DNA from: Eubacterium maltosivorans
Lineage (GTDB): Bacteria > Bacillota > Clostridia > Eubacteriales > Eubacteriaceae
NCBI RefSeq assembly: GCF_002441855.2
Contig: NZ_CP029487.1
Location: 2,170,001 to 2,234,000 of the forward strand
Reading direction: 5' to 3'
Length of the DNA stretch: 64,000 nt
Shown: piece by piece, positions 17,430 to 24,569 of the stretch
Position numbering within the stretch: the stretch's first letter is position 1
How the letters are laid out: each line of letters opens with the position of its first letter
The notes under the pieces: generated by a model
Databases searched by the model: none
Seen by the model: the letters and a program-made list of their open reading frames with translations, nothing else
What the model was told of the DNA's origin: nothing
Translations under genes and position numbers: made by a program

Positions 17430-18344
17430 TTAAAAAATATCCTCAGCCTTCCAGTCCTCCCGGATACGCGTCCGGATAACATCGTAGACAATTTCTTTTT
17501 CATACTGGTCAAAGGTTTTCCCGATAACGCCCATATTGATGGCAAGCATTGGACGCAAGCCCCTGCGTATGGTGCGGAGACTGCCCATGATTCCGCGAAG
17601 ATCCACCGATTTGGTTGAGATTTCAGAGTTCATGGCCTTTTCCTGTAAATCCAGGAAAATACCGGCAAACTGCTTCAGCATATCCTGCTTGGCGTCTGGA
17701 AATTCATCGGCTAAGATAACCATCAGGGTTTCTTCATCAATCTGAGGAATATCAATGGTCATAAAACGGGAAACCAGAGCTTCATTCAGCTCTTTAGTCC
17801 CGGCGTATTCATAGTTCATGGTTCCGATAAAGCGGGTGGCAGGATTCAGGCTGATCTTTTCATAGCCTGGCACATCAATGACCTTACGGTAGTCGAGCGC
17901 GGAGTGCAGAACGACCAGCGCGTCATTTTTAGCCATATTGATTTCATCAAAGACGCCGAACCCGCCGTTCACCGCACATTCATAAACCGACCCGCGGCGC
18001 AGGCGGACCTCATTGTCAATAAACGTATCTGTTCCGATCAGGCTGGTGCTGTCCGTATTGACATGGAAAGATGTATTCCACTGGGGTCTGCCGAAAAGCT
18101 CGCACAGGTTATCGGCCAGGACATTTTTCCCGGTCGCCTTTGGGCCGGAAAGCAGGATATTTTCACCCTCAAGAATCGCGGTGATGCACATTGCCCAGAT
18201 GTCTCTGCCATAAAAGATGGTCTCTGATTCAGGCACACGGTCTGCCAGATCTGCCTCAACCGGGTACTCTTGTCTAAAACGCTTTACATCGTCAATCAAT
18301 TTTTCACTGATGCCCTGTTCTAAAAGTTTGTTATAAAGTTCCAA
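17430..18344 (-). CDS. MoxR-family AAA+ ATPase
   Basis: A 304-residue AAA+ protein. The Walker A loop reads GPKATGKN, with Asn where Thr/Ser is usual. Walker B is GVFDEIN, sensor 1 lies in FIGTMNYEY, and an Arg-containing segment ALVSRFMTIDIPQ follows. MoxR ATPases form rings that work with VWA partners, and here it is flanked by two of them (gaps of about 40 bases each side), forming one operon. It starts at TTG with AAGGAG six bases upstream. The client is unknown. Confidence 0.87.
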   Translation of the reverse strand: MELYNKLLEQGISEKLIDDVKRFRQEYPVEADLADRVPESETIFYGRDIWAMCITAILEGENILLSGPKATGKNVLADNLCELFGRPQWNTSFHVNTDSTSLIGTDTFIDNEVRLRRGSVYECAVNGGFGVFDEINMAKNDALVVLHSALDYRKVIDVPGYEKISLNPATRFIGTMNYEYAGTKELNEALVSRFMTIDIPQIDEETLMVILADEFPDAKQDMLKQFAGIFLDLQEKAMNSEISTKSVDLRGIMGSLRTIRRGLRPMLAINMGVIGKTFDQYEKEIVYDVIRTRIREDWKAEDIF

Positions 18345-18383
18345 TTCAATCTCCTTTTGTCTTTTCTCATCATTTATTTTTCT

Positions 18384-20123
18384 CTACCGCGTGATAATAC
18401 GCTTGAGATAGGTTGTAACAATATCCGCAAAATGCTTAACATCCCGGGTATAGATAAAGTCCTTTCCGTAGATCAGTTTTTCGGCCTTAAGCTCCTGTTC
18501 ATTCCCGGTGAAAACACCCAGGACTGATATTCCACGCTGTCTGGCAATGCGTACCTCCTTGGCCGTGTCGCCTACAGCAAGACCTCCGGTATAGGCTTTT
18601 TCCCCCCTGAATGGATTTTTATTTCCCTTGCGCTCCAGGTGCATGTCATTGGGCTTACCGTCACTCAGTATAATGAGAATCTTATTCTCCTCATCCCTTG
18701 TATAAAGTCCATCACAAATCCCTTTGATGGCCAGGCCGTCCCGGTTGCTTCCCTCACAATAATATTCAAAAATATTCTCAGTCTCCCTCAGGGGATCATC
18801 ATAATTTCTAAAACGCTTGAGGACCGTAAAATCCAGAAAGCAGTTAAAACCATTGACCCGGCAGGGTATTCCCGCCTCGATCAAAGCCCGGGCAATGATG
18901 TATGCCTGAATCGCAACTAAGGCCTCTCGTCCCTTTTGGGAGGTACTGCCGTCCAGCAAAAGGTCGACCACGTAGCCGCCCTTATCATTGCTTTCAAAAC
19001 GCCTGAATATCCTGGAACAGGGTGTTCTGCCCACACGCCATACCTTGGCCGCATCGATATCTCCTGAATCGCTGGCAACCGGATAGCGGGCTCTCTCCGC
19101 GACCAGTGTGCGAATCAAAGCATCGCGAAGGCGTTTGATCGTTCTGGCGTACACCCTCAGGTTTGCCTGGTAAGCATCCTGGTTTCTTTTCAGATCCTTT
19201 TCGGCATATTTTCTCTGAAACTCACCATCACACTCACTCCGCAGGACTCCCTCCGTATAGTGGAGCCTGCAGTCCCGGTGAACACCCTTGCAGAGCCGGC
19301 TCTGAAGCTGCTTGACCTGGTAGGACTCCAGGTATGAGCTGCCGCAGTAATGCGCCACCTGCTTATGCATATTATCAATCTGTTCCTGATCAAGATAAAC
19401 CACATCTGCTTCTGCGATATTTCCAGACATTTCCTTTTGGTCACTGTTTACCTGGAGCGATTCGCGGCTCATCATCGCTGAAATAACACTATCGACAAAA
19501 TCCTCTGTGTTAATATCCTTTTCTTTATCCTGGTGCAGAACCACATTCCAATCGAGAGGCCTTGTATCTTTTAAGCCCTGCCACTCAATATAGACGGCGT
19601 CCACCCCTTCAAGGAGCTCTGCTGTTGTCACTGAGCTTCGCAGTCTCAGCAAACGCTCTGCCAGCTGCTGGGCTTCTTCTCTAACCGAAGGAGCAGCACC
19701 CGCCAGTGTCTCAAAAATGGCAAATTCCACCTGATCGAGTATCTTATTGGAATCTGGCGCTTCCATCAATGCAATCATCTCTGAACAGGCTTCGTTCTGA
19801 ATATCCGAAATTCCTGGTCTTTCTCCAACCAGACGGTCTATGACCATCGGGTTAGCCGCATGAAGAATCAGCAGCTGGAGCCGGTCGCGTTTAAATCCCT
19901 GGCGTCTCCGCCAGCTAACATAGGTGTCAACCAGCTGCCAATCTATAAAGCGACGGCGGCCGCCTGCTGTAATGCCATAATAAAGCGCAATATTTTTAGA
20001 AAGATTGGTTTTTTCCGCTGTGCTCATCTGCTCCTTATAATCCCCGCAGATGGTCCACATCAGGTTCGTTACACGGTTATCAAACTCAAAGTCATCATAT
20101 TCCCAATGTAAATTTTCCCCCAT
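18384..20123 (-). CDS. VWA-domain protein (NorD/CobT-like), paralogue 2
   Basis: A 579-residue paralogue of the protein at 15.6-17.4 kb, collinear along its whole length. The MIDAS is DGSTS in VVDLLLDGSTSQ, with LSDGKPND later. A cysteine pair around residues 290-310 (SRLCKGVHRDCRLHY) is conserved between the paralogues (NRVCRDVHENCRIHL). It is the first gene of the VWA-MoxR-VWA operon. Having two different VWA partners for one ATPase suggests a hetero-oligomer or two clients; that is inference. Confidence 0.85.
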   Translation of the reverse strand: MGENLHWEYDDFEFDNRVTNLMWTICGDYKEQMSTAEKTNLSKNIALYYGITAGGRRRFIDWQLVDTYVSWRRRQGFKRDRLQLLILHAANPMVIDRLVGERPGISDIQNEACSEMIALMEAPDSNKILDQVEFAIFETLAGAAPSVREEAQQLAERLLRLRSSVTTAELLEGVDAVYIEWQGLKDTRPLDWNVVLHQDKEKDINTEDFVDSVISAMMSRESLQVNSDQKEMSGNIAEADVVYLDQEQIDNMHKQVAHYCGSSYLESYQVKQLQSRLCKGVHRDCRLHYTEGVLRSECDGEFQRKYAEKDLKRNQDAYQANLRVYARTIKRLRDALIRTLVAERARYPVASDSGDIDAAKVWRVGRTPCSRIFRRFESNDKGGYVVDLLLDGSTSQKGREALVAIQAYIIARALIEAGIPCRVNGFNCFLDFTVLKRFRNYDDPLRETENIFEYYCEGSNRDGLAIKGICDGLYTRDEENKILIILSDGKPNDMHLERKGNKNPFRGEKAYTGGLAVGDTAKEVRIARQRGISVLGVFTGNEQELKAEKLIYGKDFIYTRDVKHFADIVTTYLKRIITR

Positions 20124-20252
20124 TATTTTTTCCTCGATGTTCTTTTATAATATCCCCAGTTTATCACTTATTCTTTAAATTCGCTACCCTATGAACGGGT
20201 AAAATAATGCTATTCTATTTTAACACACTGGCCGAACAAATGCTGTTGCAAA

Positions 20253-20284
20253 AAACACAAAACCGACATTTAACAATGCCGGTT
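20253..20284 (-). terminator. Terminator of the NPNTG-protein gene
   Basis: The stem AACCGACATT (20261-20270) pairs with AATGCCGGTT (20275-20284) with one mismatch. It is followed on the minus strand by TTTTGTGTTTTTTG and overlaps the stop codon. Confidence 0.8.
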
Positions 20285-20536
20285 CTCGTTTTTAATCTGT
20301 TCATTATGATATTTTTTCAGCATGACCGTTCCCGCAAGAGAACCGCTCCCCGCCAGAAACAGAATGGTGCTTGTCCCCACTCTTTCCGCAATTCCAGTAT
20401 TTGGATTTTCTGTACTGGTTTGGACTGCTTCCTGCACTGGACTGTTATCTTCTTTTGCCATGACCAATACCTGAGGACTAAAAGCCAGGCAAAATAAAAG
20501 TATTGCTATAATGATTGAATGATTTATTTTTTTCAT
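20270..20536 (-). CDS. Small secreted protein with NPNTG sortase signal
   Basis: An 88-residue protein. It has an N-terminal signal peptide (basic KK, hydrophobic to about residue 26), then only about 17 polar residues, then NPNTG (44-48), a hydrophobic/Gly-Ser stretch and a Lys-rich tail. That is the layout of a cell-wall sorting signal, and the same NPNTG appears in the 1594-residue adhesin at 57.3 kb. Start at 20536, with GAGGAG correctly spaced; an upstream in-frame codon is ignored. After cleavage by signal peptidase and sortase only a peptide of about 20 residues would remain on the wall, which is very small for a surface protein. Confidence 0.65.
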   Translation of the reverse strand: MKKINHSIIIAILLFCLAFSPQVLVMAKEDNSPVQEAVQTSTENPNTGIAERVGTSTILFLAGSGSLAGTVMLKKYHNEQIKNENRHC

Positions 20537-20613
20537 GATAAGACTCCTCATATTCTATAAGTATTTAGTTAATACCCTATTGGCAAAATTTGACACATTG
20601 CCTTAAAAAAGTC

Positions 20614-20973
20614 TTATTCTTCTTTGTCCGATTCCTTGCTCAATAAAAAAAATAATGCTGATGATCCGAGAATGGCAACCAGAAAAATCAAAGCCATGCC
20701 TACGTCACGAATTTTTATGTACAGGCTATTTTCTGAGATACTGGCATATGCTTCGTAAGCCCTCACTCCGCTGTAAAGCAAGGATTTCTCTTTCTCTGTC
20801 TCCTCGTCCGTTTTAACTGGCGTGTCATCACCTTTGCCCATTTCTTCTCTTTGCTCAATCTCCTGTTCAAGCTGGAGAGATCCCTTCTCCTTAACATAAG
20901 TAAAAAAGAAGCTGCTGATAACAAACATTACAATACCCAGAAAAGCCAAAAGGCCTTTAGTAAACTTATCCAT
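20614..20973 (-). CDS. Small two-helix membrane protein, unknown
   Basis: I do not recognise this 119-residue protein. It has a transmembrane helix at about 7-28, a charged segment rich in Glu/Lys (33-65), and a second helix at about 90-110 followed by an acidic tail. AGGAG sits eight bases before the ATG. It lies between the NPNTG gene and the terminator of the ParA/coiled-coil pair, and may form a unit with the NPNTG gene. Confidence 0.6.
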   Translation of the reverse strand: MDKFTKGLLAFLGIVMFVISSFFFTYVKEKGSLQLEQEIEQREEMGKGDDTPVKTDEETEKEKSLLYSGVRAYEAYASISENSLYIKIRDVGMALIFLVAILGSSALFFLLSKESDKEE

Positions 20974-21088
20974 CTTTTTTACTCCTTCTCTATTATGGCG
21001 TATCTCCTATTATAAAAGACCTTTTCCTCTTTTAAACATGGTTTTAACAAATTTCACGAAAAAAGTGTGACACTTCTGTGCAGAAATA

Positions 21089-21119
21089 AAAAAGGCCCAT
21101 ACCTCTATTGGTATGGGCC
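21089..21119 (-). terminator. Terminator of the parA/coiled-coil unit
   Basis: A perfect 10-bp stem (21094-21103 with 21110-21119, GGCCCATACC) with a 6-base loop is followed on the minus strand by TTTTTTA. It lies 10 bases past the coiled-coil stop and ends the long minus-strand BMC/parA transcription unit. Confidence 0.92.
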
Positions 21120-21128
21120 GCATAATAT

Positions 21129-22091
21129 TTACAGCAGATAGTCGGGAAGCTCATGAAGCTTCTTCATTTTTTCTTTCAACTCTTTTTTTATTTTTTCTTC
21201 AAGCTCTATTTTATTCTGTGCTTCCTGAGCTTCTTTTTCTTTTCGTTCTTTTTCGATACGGATCGCTTCCTGGCGTTCAAATTCTTTCTTTTTGGCCTCT
21301 TCCGCTTTTCGTTTTTCTTCCGCTTCAGCCTTCTTCTTAGCCTCTGCCTCGGCAGCTGCTTTCTTTTTGGCTTCTTCCTCGGCTTTTGCTTTGGCGGCCG
21401 CTTCTTTCTCAGCCTTCTTTTTAGCTTCCGCTTCAGCCTTTTCTTTCGCTTTAGTGGCTTCCTCGGCTTTTTTCTTAGCCTCTTCCGCTTCTTTAGCCTT
21501 AGCCTGGGCTTCTTCAGCCGCTTTTGCTTTCGCAGCTGCTTCTTCCTCTGCTTTTTTCTTGGCCTCTGCGTCGGCTTTCGCTTTGGCCTCAGCTTCCTGT
21601 TTTTTCTTCAGCTCTGCCTGAGCCTTTTTCTTGGCGGCTTCTGCTTCTTTTGCCTTTTGCTCCGCCAGTTTTTCTGCCTTCTCTTTTTCAGCGGCTTCTT
21701 TTGCCGCCTGCTCATCAGCCTCTTCTTTGGCTTTTTTTTCTGCTTCCTCAGCCTCTTTTTTTGCTTTTTCAGCGGCTTCAGCCTCAGCTTTCTGGCGTGC
21801 GGCTTCAGCTTTCTTTTCTTTTTCCTCAGCTGCTTTTTCGGCTAACTCTTTTTCCTTTTTAATGGCTTCGGCTTTCAGTTTTTCTGCTTCAAGCTTGGCA
21901 GCAGAGACCTGATCCTCTTCCTTCGGTTCCCCCATAATCTTTTTCTTCAAATCGTCGATGATTCCCACTTCGTTATCCCCCGTATTAGTAGAATTTTCAT
22001 CTGTCAAAACCTTAGAAGCCAGTTCATTTTTTTCTTTAATGGTACTATTATGTGTTTTTAATTCTGATTTTAATTTGCTTTTCCTAGCCAT
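21129..22091 (-). CDS. Lys/Glu/Ala-rich coiled-coil protein, partner of ParA
   Basis: A 320-residue protein. After a basic, polar N-terminus (1-60) it is almost continuous Ala/Glu/Lys heptad-like sequence (about 60-300), with no Trp and virtually no hydrophobic core residues, ending in ELKEKMKKLHELPDYLL. It resembles TolA stalks and other single alpha-helix/coiled-coil proteins only in composition. Its ATG directly follows the ParA stop codon (TAAATG), so the two are translationally coupled and probably work together. By position it could be an adaptor linking ParA to a cargo such as the microcompartment; that is inference. It has no signal peptide or membrane helix, so it is cytoplasmic. Confidence 0.75.
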   Translation of the reverse strand: MARKSKLKSELKTHNSTIKEKNELASKVLTDENSTNTGDNEVGIIDDLKKKIMGEPKEEDQVSAAKLEAEKLKAEAIKKEKELAEKAAEEKEKKAEAARQKAEAEAAEKAKKEAEEAEKKAKEEADEQAAKEAAEKEKAEKLAEQKAKEAEAAKKKAQAELKKKQEAEAKAKADAEAKKKAEEEAAAKAKAAEEAQAKAKEAEEAKKKAEEATKAKEKAEAEAKKKAEKEAAAKAKAEEEAKKKAAAEAEAKKKAEAEEKRKAEEAKKKEFERQEAIRIEKERKEKEAQEAQNKIELEEKIKKELKEKMKKLHELPDYLL

Positions 22092-22853
22092 TTAAAAGCC
22101 CCCTTTGGATTCTATTTCTTTAAATAAATTCAGATAATCTTCAGCGCCATTTGACCTTGGTTTATACTCAAAAATAGATTGCTTGAATATCGGTGACTCT
22201 ACCAGGGCGATATTCTTTCTGATATAAGTATCCATAAACTTCTCGCCAAAGCTCGCCTTTAAATTATCATATTGAAGATTGTTAATATTATTGCGTACAT
22301 CATGAAGTGTTGCAAAAAGAAGAGTAATATCTTTATCGATTCCTAATGACTTGCTGATATATTCCAGGGTTTCCTCCAAGAGATGTACCCCGTCCACAGC
22401 ATAATACTCGGTTTGTACTGGAATGAAAATATCGTCAGTGACAACAAGTGCATTAGTCGTCACAATACTGAATGACGGCGAGCAGTCAATGATACAGTAT
22501 TCATAATCGTCTGCCACGGCCTCAAGCTTGCGTTTTAAAATAAACTCACGTCCATACATGCCTGCAAGCCGCGGCTCAATCGTTGCCATCAGAAGACTGG
22601 AAGGAATGATATCAATGTTATCGCTTACTTGATAGATAACATCCCTGGCTTCTTTTTCGTCAGTAAACAAATGATAGATACATGGACGGTCCAGATCGTA
22701 CTCCATAAGAGAGTTGGTCAGGTTGCTCTGCATATCGCAGTCAATATAGAGCACCTTCCCTTTTATCTTTTGTCCCAGCAGATATCCGAGATTGATGACG
22801 GATGTGGTCTTTCCACAGCCGCCTTTTAAGTTAAATAAACTGATGGTTTTCAC
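22092..22853 (-). CDS. ParA/MinD-family partitioning ATPase
   Basis: A 253-residue ATPase with the deviant Walker A KGGCGKTT (residues 10-17, including the signature Lys), switch I IDCDMQSNLT, Walker B IIDCSPSF and the late PVQTEYYAVDG. It lacks an N-terminal helix-turn-helix, so it resembles small ParA/Soj/McdA types that bind DNA nonspecifically. Starts at GTG with AGAGGG upstream. It lies at the 3' end of the BMC operon, separated from pduT by a 13-bp hairpin, and is followed by a coiled-coil gene rather than a ParB with helix-turn-helix. No parS-like repeats were seen next to it. ParA-type McdA positions carboxysomes in other bacteria; a similar role for this metabolosome is a hypothesis. 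Confidence 0.9.
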   Translation of the reverse strand: MKTISLFNLKGGCGKTTSVINLGYLLGQKIKGKVLYIDCDMQSNLTNSLMEYDLDRPCIYHLFTDEKEARDVIYQVSDNIDIIPSSLLMATIEPRLAGMYGREFILKRKLEAVADDYEYCIIDCSPSFSIVTTNALVVTDDIFIPVQTEYYAVDGVHLLEETLEYISKSLGIDKDITLLFATLHDVRNNINNLQYDNLKASFGEKFMDTYIRKNIALVESPIFKQSIFEYKPRSNGAEDYLNLFKEIESKGGF

Positions 22854-22940
22854 GTCGTTCCCTCTTATCTTTTTATTTTTTATAAAAGATCATAGTGCTA
22901 TAATCGCTTATAAAAAATAAAAGGTCTATATATGAAAAGA

Positions 22941-22970
22941 TGTTTAGATGGAATAGCTTCCATCTAAACA
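22941..22970 (-). terminator. Hairpin between pduT and parA (weak terminator/attenuator)
   Basis: A perfect 13-bp stem (22941-22953 with 22958-22970) with loop TAGC; ATGAAA/TTTCAT extends it loosely. On the minus strand it is followed by TCTTTTC, a poor U-tract, so partial read-through into parA is likely. It could set a lower expression level for parA than for the shell genes. Confidence 0.6.
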
Positions 22971-22981
22971 TTTCATGCGTT

Positions 22982-23530
22982 TTAGAAAATGACTTTCTTA
23001 ATATCTTTATGCGGTGACGCGATTACTGAGTAACTTGTGATAACACCTAAATCGCGCATATCTGCTTCTGCGGCTTTAATCGCCTGTTTAACAGAAGCAA
23101 CTTCACCAGTCAATAATACAAAACCTTTACCACCCAAGCCTCTGGCTATTCTGATTTCAATCAGCTCGACATTTGCAGCCTTAACAGCCACATCGCCAAC
23201 GATAATTGAAGAGATTGCATTAATTGTTTCAACGATACCAAGAGCTTTGACATCTTCGATTTCTCCCGCACCTAACATAGCCGGTAATACATCCGGATGA
23301 ATGTTCGGAATAACGTGGGATTCGAGTACATAGATTCCACCGATGTGCTCACCGTTTCTAATTGATGCCTGAACGGCCCCTACGTCACCGGAAATTATGG
23401 TAACATATTTCCCGGGACATAAAGGAGAGGCCATCATTAAATCAACATTTCCGGCTTTCAGCATATCATCAGTGGCTTCGATGCCGATAGGAATACTCTT
23501 AAATTCTATAAAACCTACTGCTTTTTTCAA
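22982..23530 (-). CDS. pduT: BMC-T shell protein PduT (tandem BMC domains, Fe-S pore type)
   Basis: A 182-residue protein with two BMC domains (about 1-90 and 95-182), forming trimers in the microcompartment shell. Cys38, in PLCPGK, occupies the position that ligates a [4Fe-4S] cluster at the trimer pore in enterobacterial PduT. This suggests electron passage across the shell together with PduS. Starts at TTG. It is the last shell gene of the operon. Confidence 0.92.
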   Translation of the reverse strand: MKKAVGFIEFKSIPIGIEATDDMLKAGNVDLMMASPLCPGKYVTIISGDVGAVQASIRNGEHIGGIYVLESHVIPNIHPDVLPAMLGAGEIEDVKALGIVETINAISSIIVGDVAVKAANVELIEIRIARGLGGKGFVLLTGEVASVKQAIKAAEADMRDLGVITSYSVIASPHKDIKKVIF

Positions 23531-23604
23531 AATACCACTTCTTTCTATACTGTGAATTCAATGCTTATTTGCTACAAATTACGTATAATTACTAGATTAA
23601 AAAA

Positions 23605-24546
23605 TTAAAGAACTGATGGTAATAACATCATTAACAGGCTAAAGTTAACTAACTGCCATACCCAGATAGTAGCTGCTGGAGGGTCAATATGAGAATCAGC
23701 ATAACTATTGAAAGTTAATGCCATCATTTCGCCCCATACAGAGGTAATAATACCCATGACTGCGCCACCTAAGATTGCTAAGAACGGATTTAATGTAGCA
23801 GCGAAAACGATCATAGCTGTTGTGCCTGCTGGCAGGATTACGTGGTGGTATCCTTCTAAAGGAAGACCCATACATAAGAACGCCAGGGATACAGCAGCAA
23901 TACCGAAACCGATGGAACCGATGTTATTGAATAAGTATAAAGCTTCATCAGAACCAGCTACACCTAACTGACCTAAAGTAGCAGCTAAACCACCGATAGC
24001 AACACCAATACCTAAGCCTACCATTACTAAGAAGCTTAAGCGTTTGCCTTCTGGGAAGTATTTTCTCTTTTCAGTACCTGTGTATTTACCGGTAAGACCA
24101 GATTTTGTGAAGATCAAACGTACTAAGATGTCAGAAATAAATACTGTTAAAGCAACAGTATCGGTCCAACCTGCATAGCTGAATACCATTCCGCCAAGAA
24201 CAGCACCTAATAAATACTGAATTAAGAAACCAATAATACCAAATACACCACCGACTAACAGAACACCAGCATCTCCAGTTTTGAATAATGGAGTAACGAT
24301 ATCCTGGCCGTCATCTAACAGGTTTTTGCTCTTAGCGTAAGCAGCACCGGCTACAGCACCACCGAATGCTACGTGAGGTCCAAAGAAAGAACCAAAGCTT
24401 AATGCACTAATCATAGGAGCACCAGCTTCTCCGCCAAAAATAGCAGCAATTACAGTTAAACCTGTAAATACAAATGAAGGAACACCACCGATAGCAGCAG
24501 CTAATAAACCACCGCCAAACGCGGTAATTAACATTGTAAAGTCCAT
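23605..24546 (-). CDS. Polytopic membrane protein in the BMC operon, unknown function
   Basis: I do not recognise this 313-residue, Gly/Ala-rich protein. It has roughly eight membrane segments, a soluble Lys-rich loop near residues 150-170 (TGKYTGTEKRKYFPEGKR), and conserved-looking polar motifs GLPLEGYHHVILPAG and SYADSHIDPPA in the C-terminal half. The ATG is preceded by GGGGG. Its place between pduS and pduT means it is co-expressed with the microcompartment. Plausible roles are uptake of the diol, export of the acid/alcohol, or membrane contact for the electron path; it is unlike PduF aquaglyceroporins or EutH in length and motifs. Confidence 0.7.
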   Translation of the reverse strand: MDFTMLITAFGGGLLAAAIGGVPSFVFTGLTVIAAIFGGEAGAPMISALSFGSFFGPHVAFGGAVAGAAYAKSKNLLDDGQDIVTPLFKTGDAGVLLVGGVFGIIGFLIQYLLGAVLGGMVFSYAGWTDTVALTVFISDILVRLIFTKSGLTGKYTGTEKRKYFPEGKRLSFLVMVGLGIGVAIGGLAATLGQLGVAGSDEALYLFNNIGSIGFGIAAVSLAFLCMGLPLEGYHHVILPAGTTAMIVFAATLNPFLAILGGAVMGIITSVWGEMMALTFNSYADSHIDPPAATIWVWQLVNFSLLMMLLPSVL

Positions 24547-24569
24547 AATTATCCCCCTTATTAAATTAT

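Noticed and set aside
21153-21845. 230-codon plus-strand ORF, Phe/Leu-rich
   Set aside because: It is the antisense of the Lys/Glu/Ala coiled-coil gene; repetitive AAR/GAR codons read as Phe/Leu/Ser on the other strand.
22092-22853. ParA as a remnant of an integrated plasmid
   Set aside because: No ParB, replication, integrase or parS-like repeats nearby, and the partner is a coiled coil translationally coupled to it. Kept as a BMC-linked gene.
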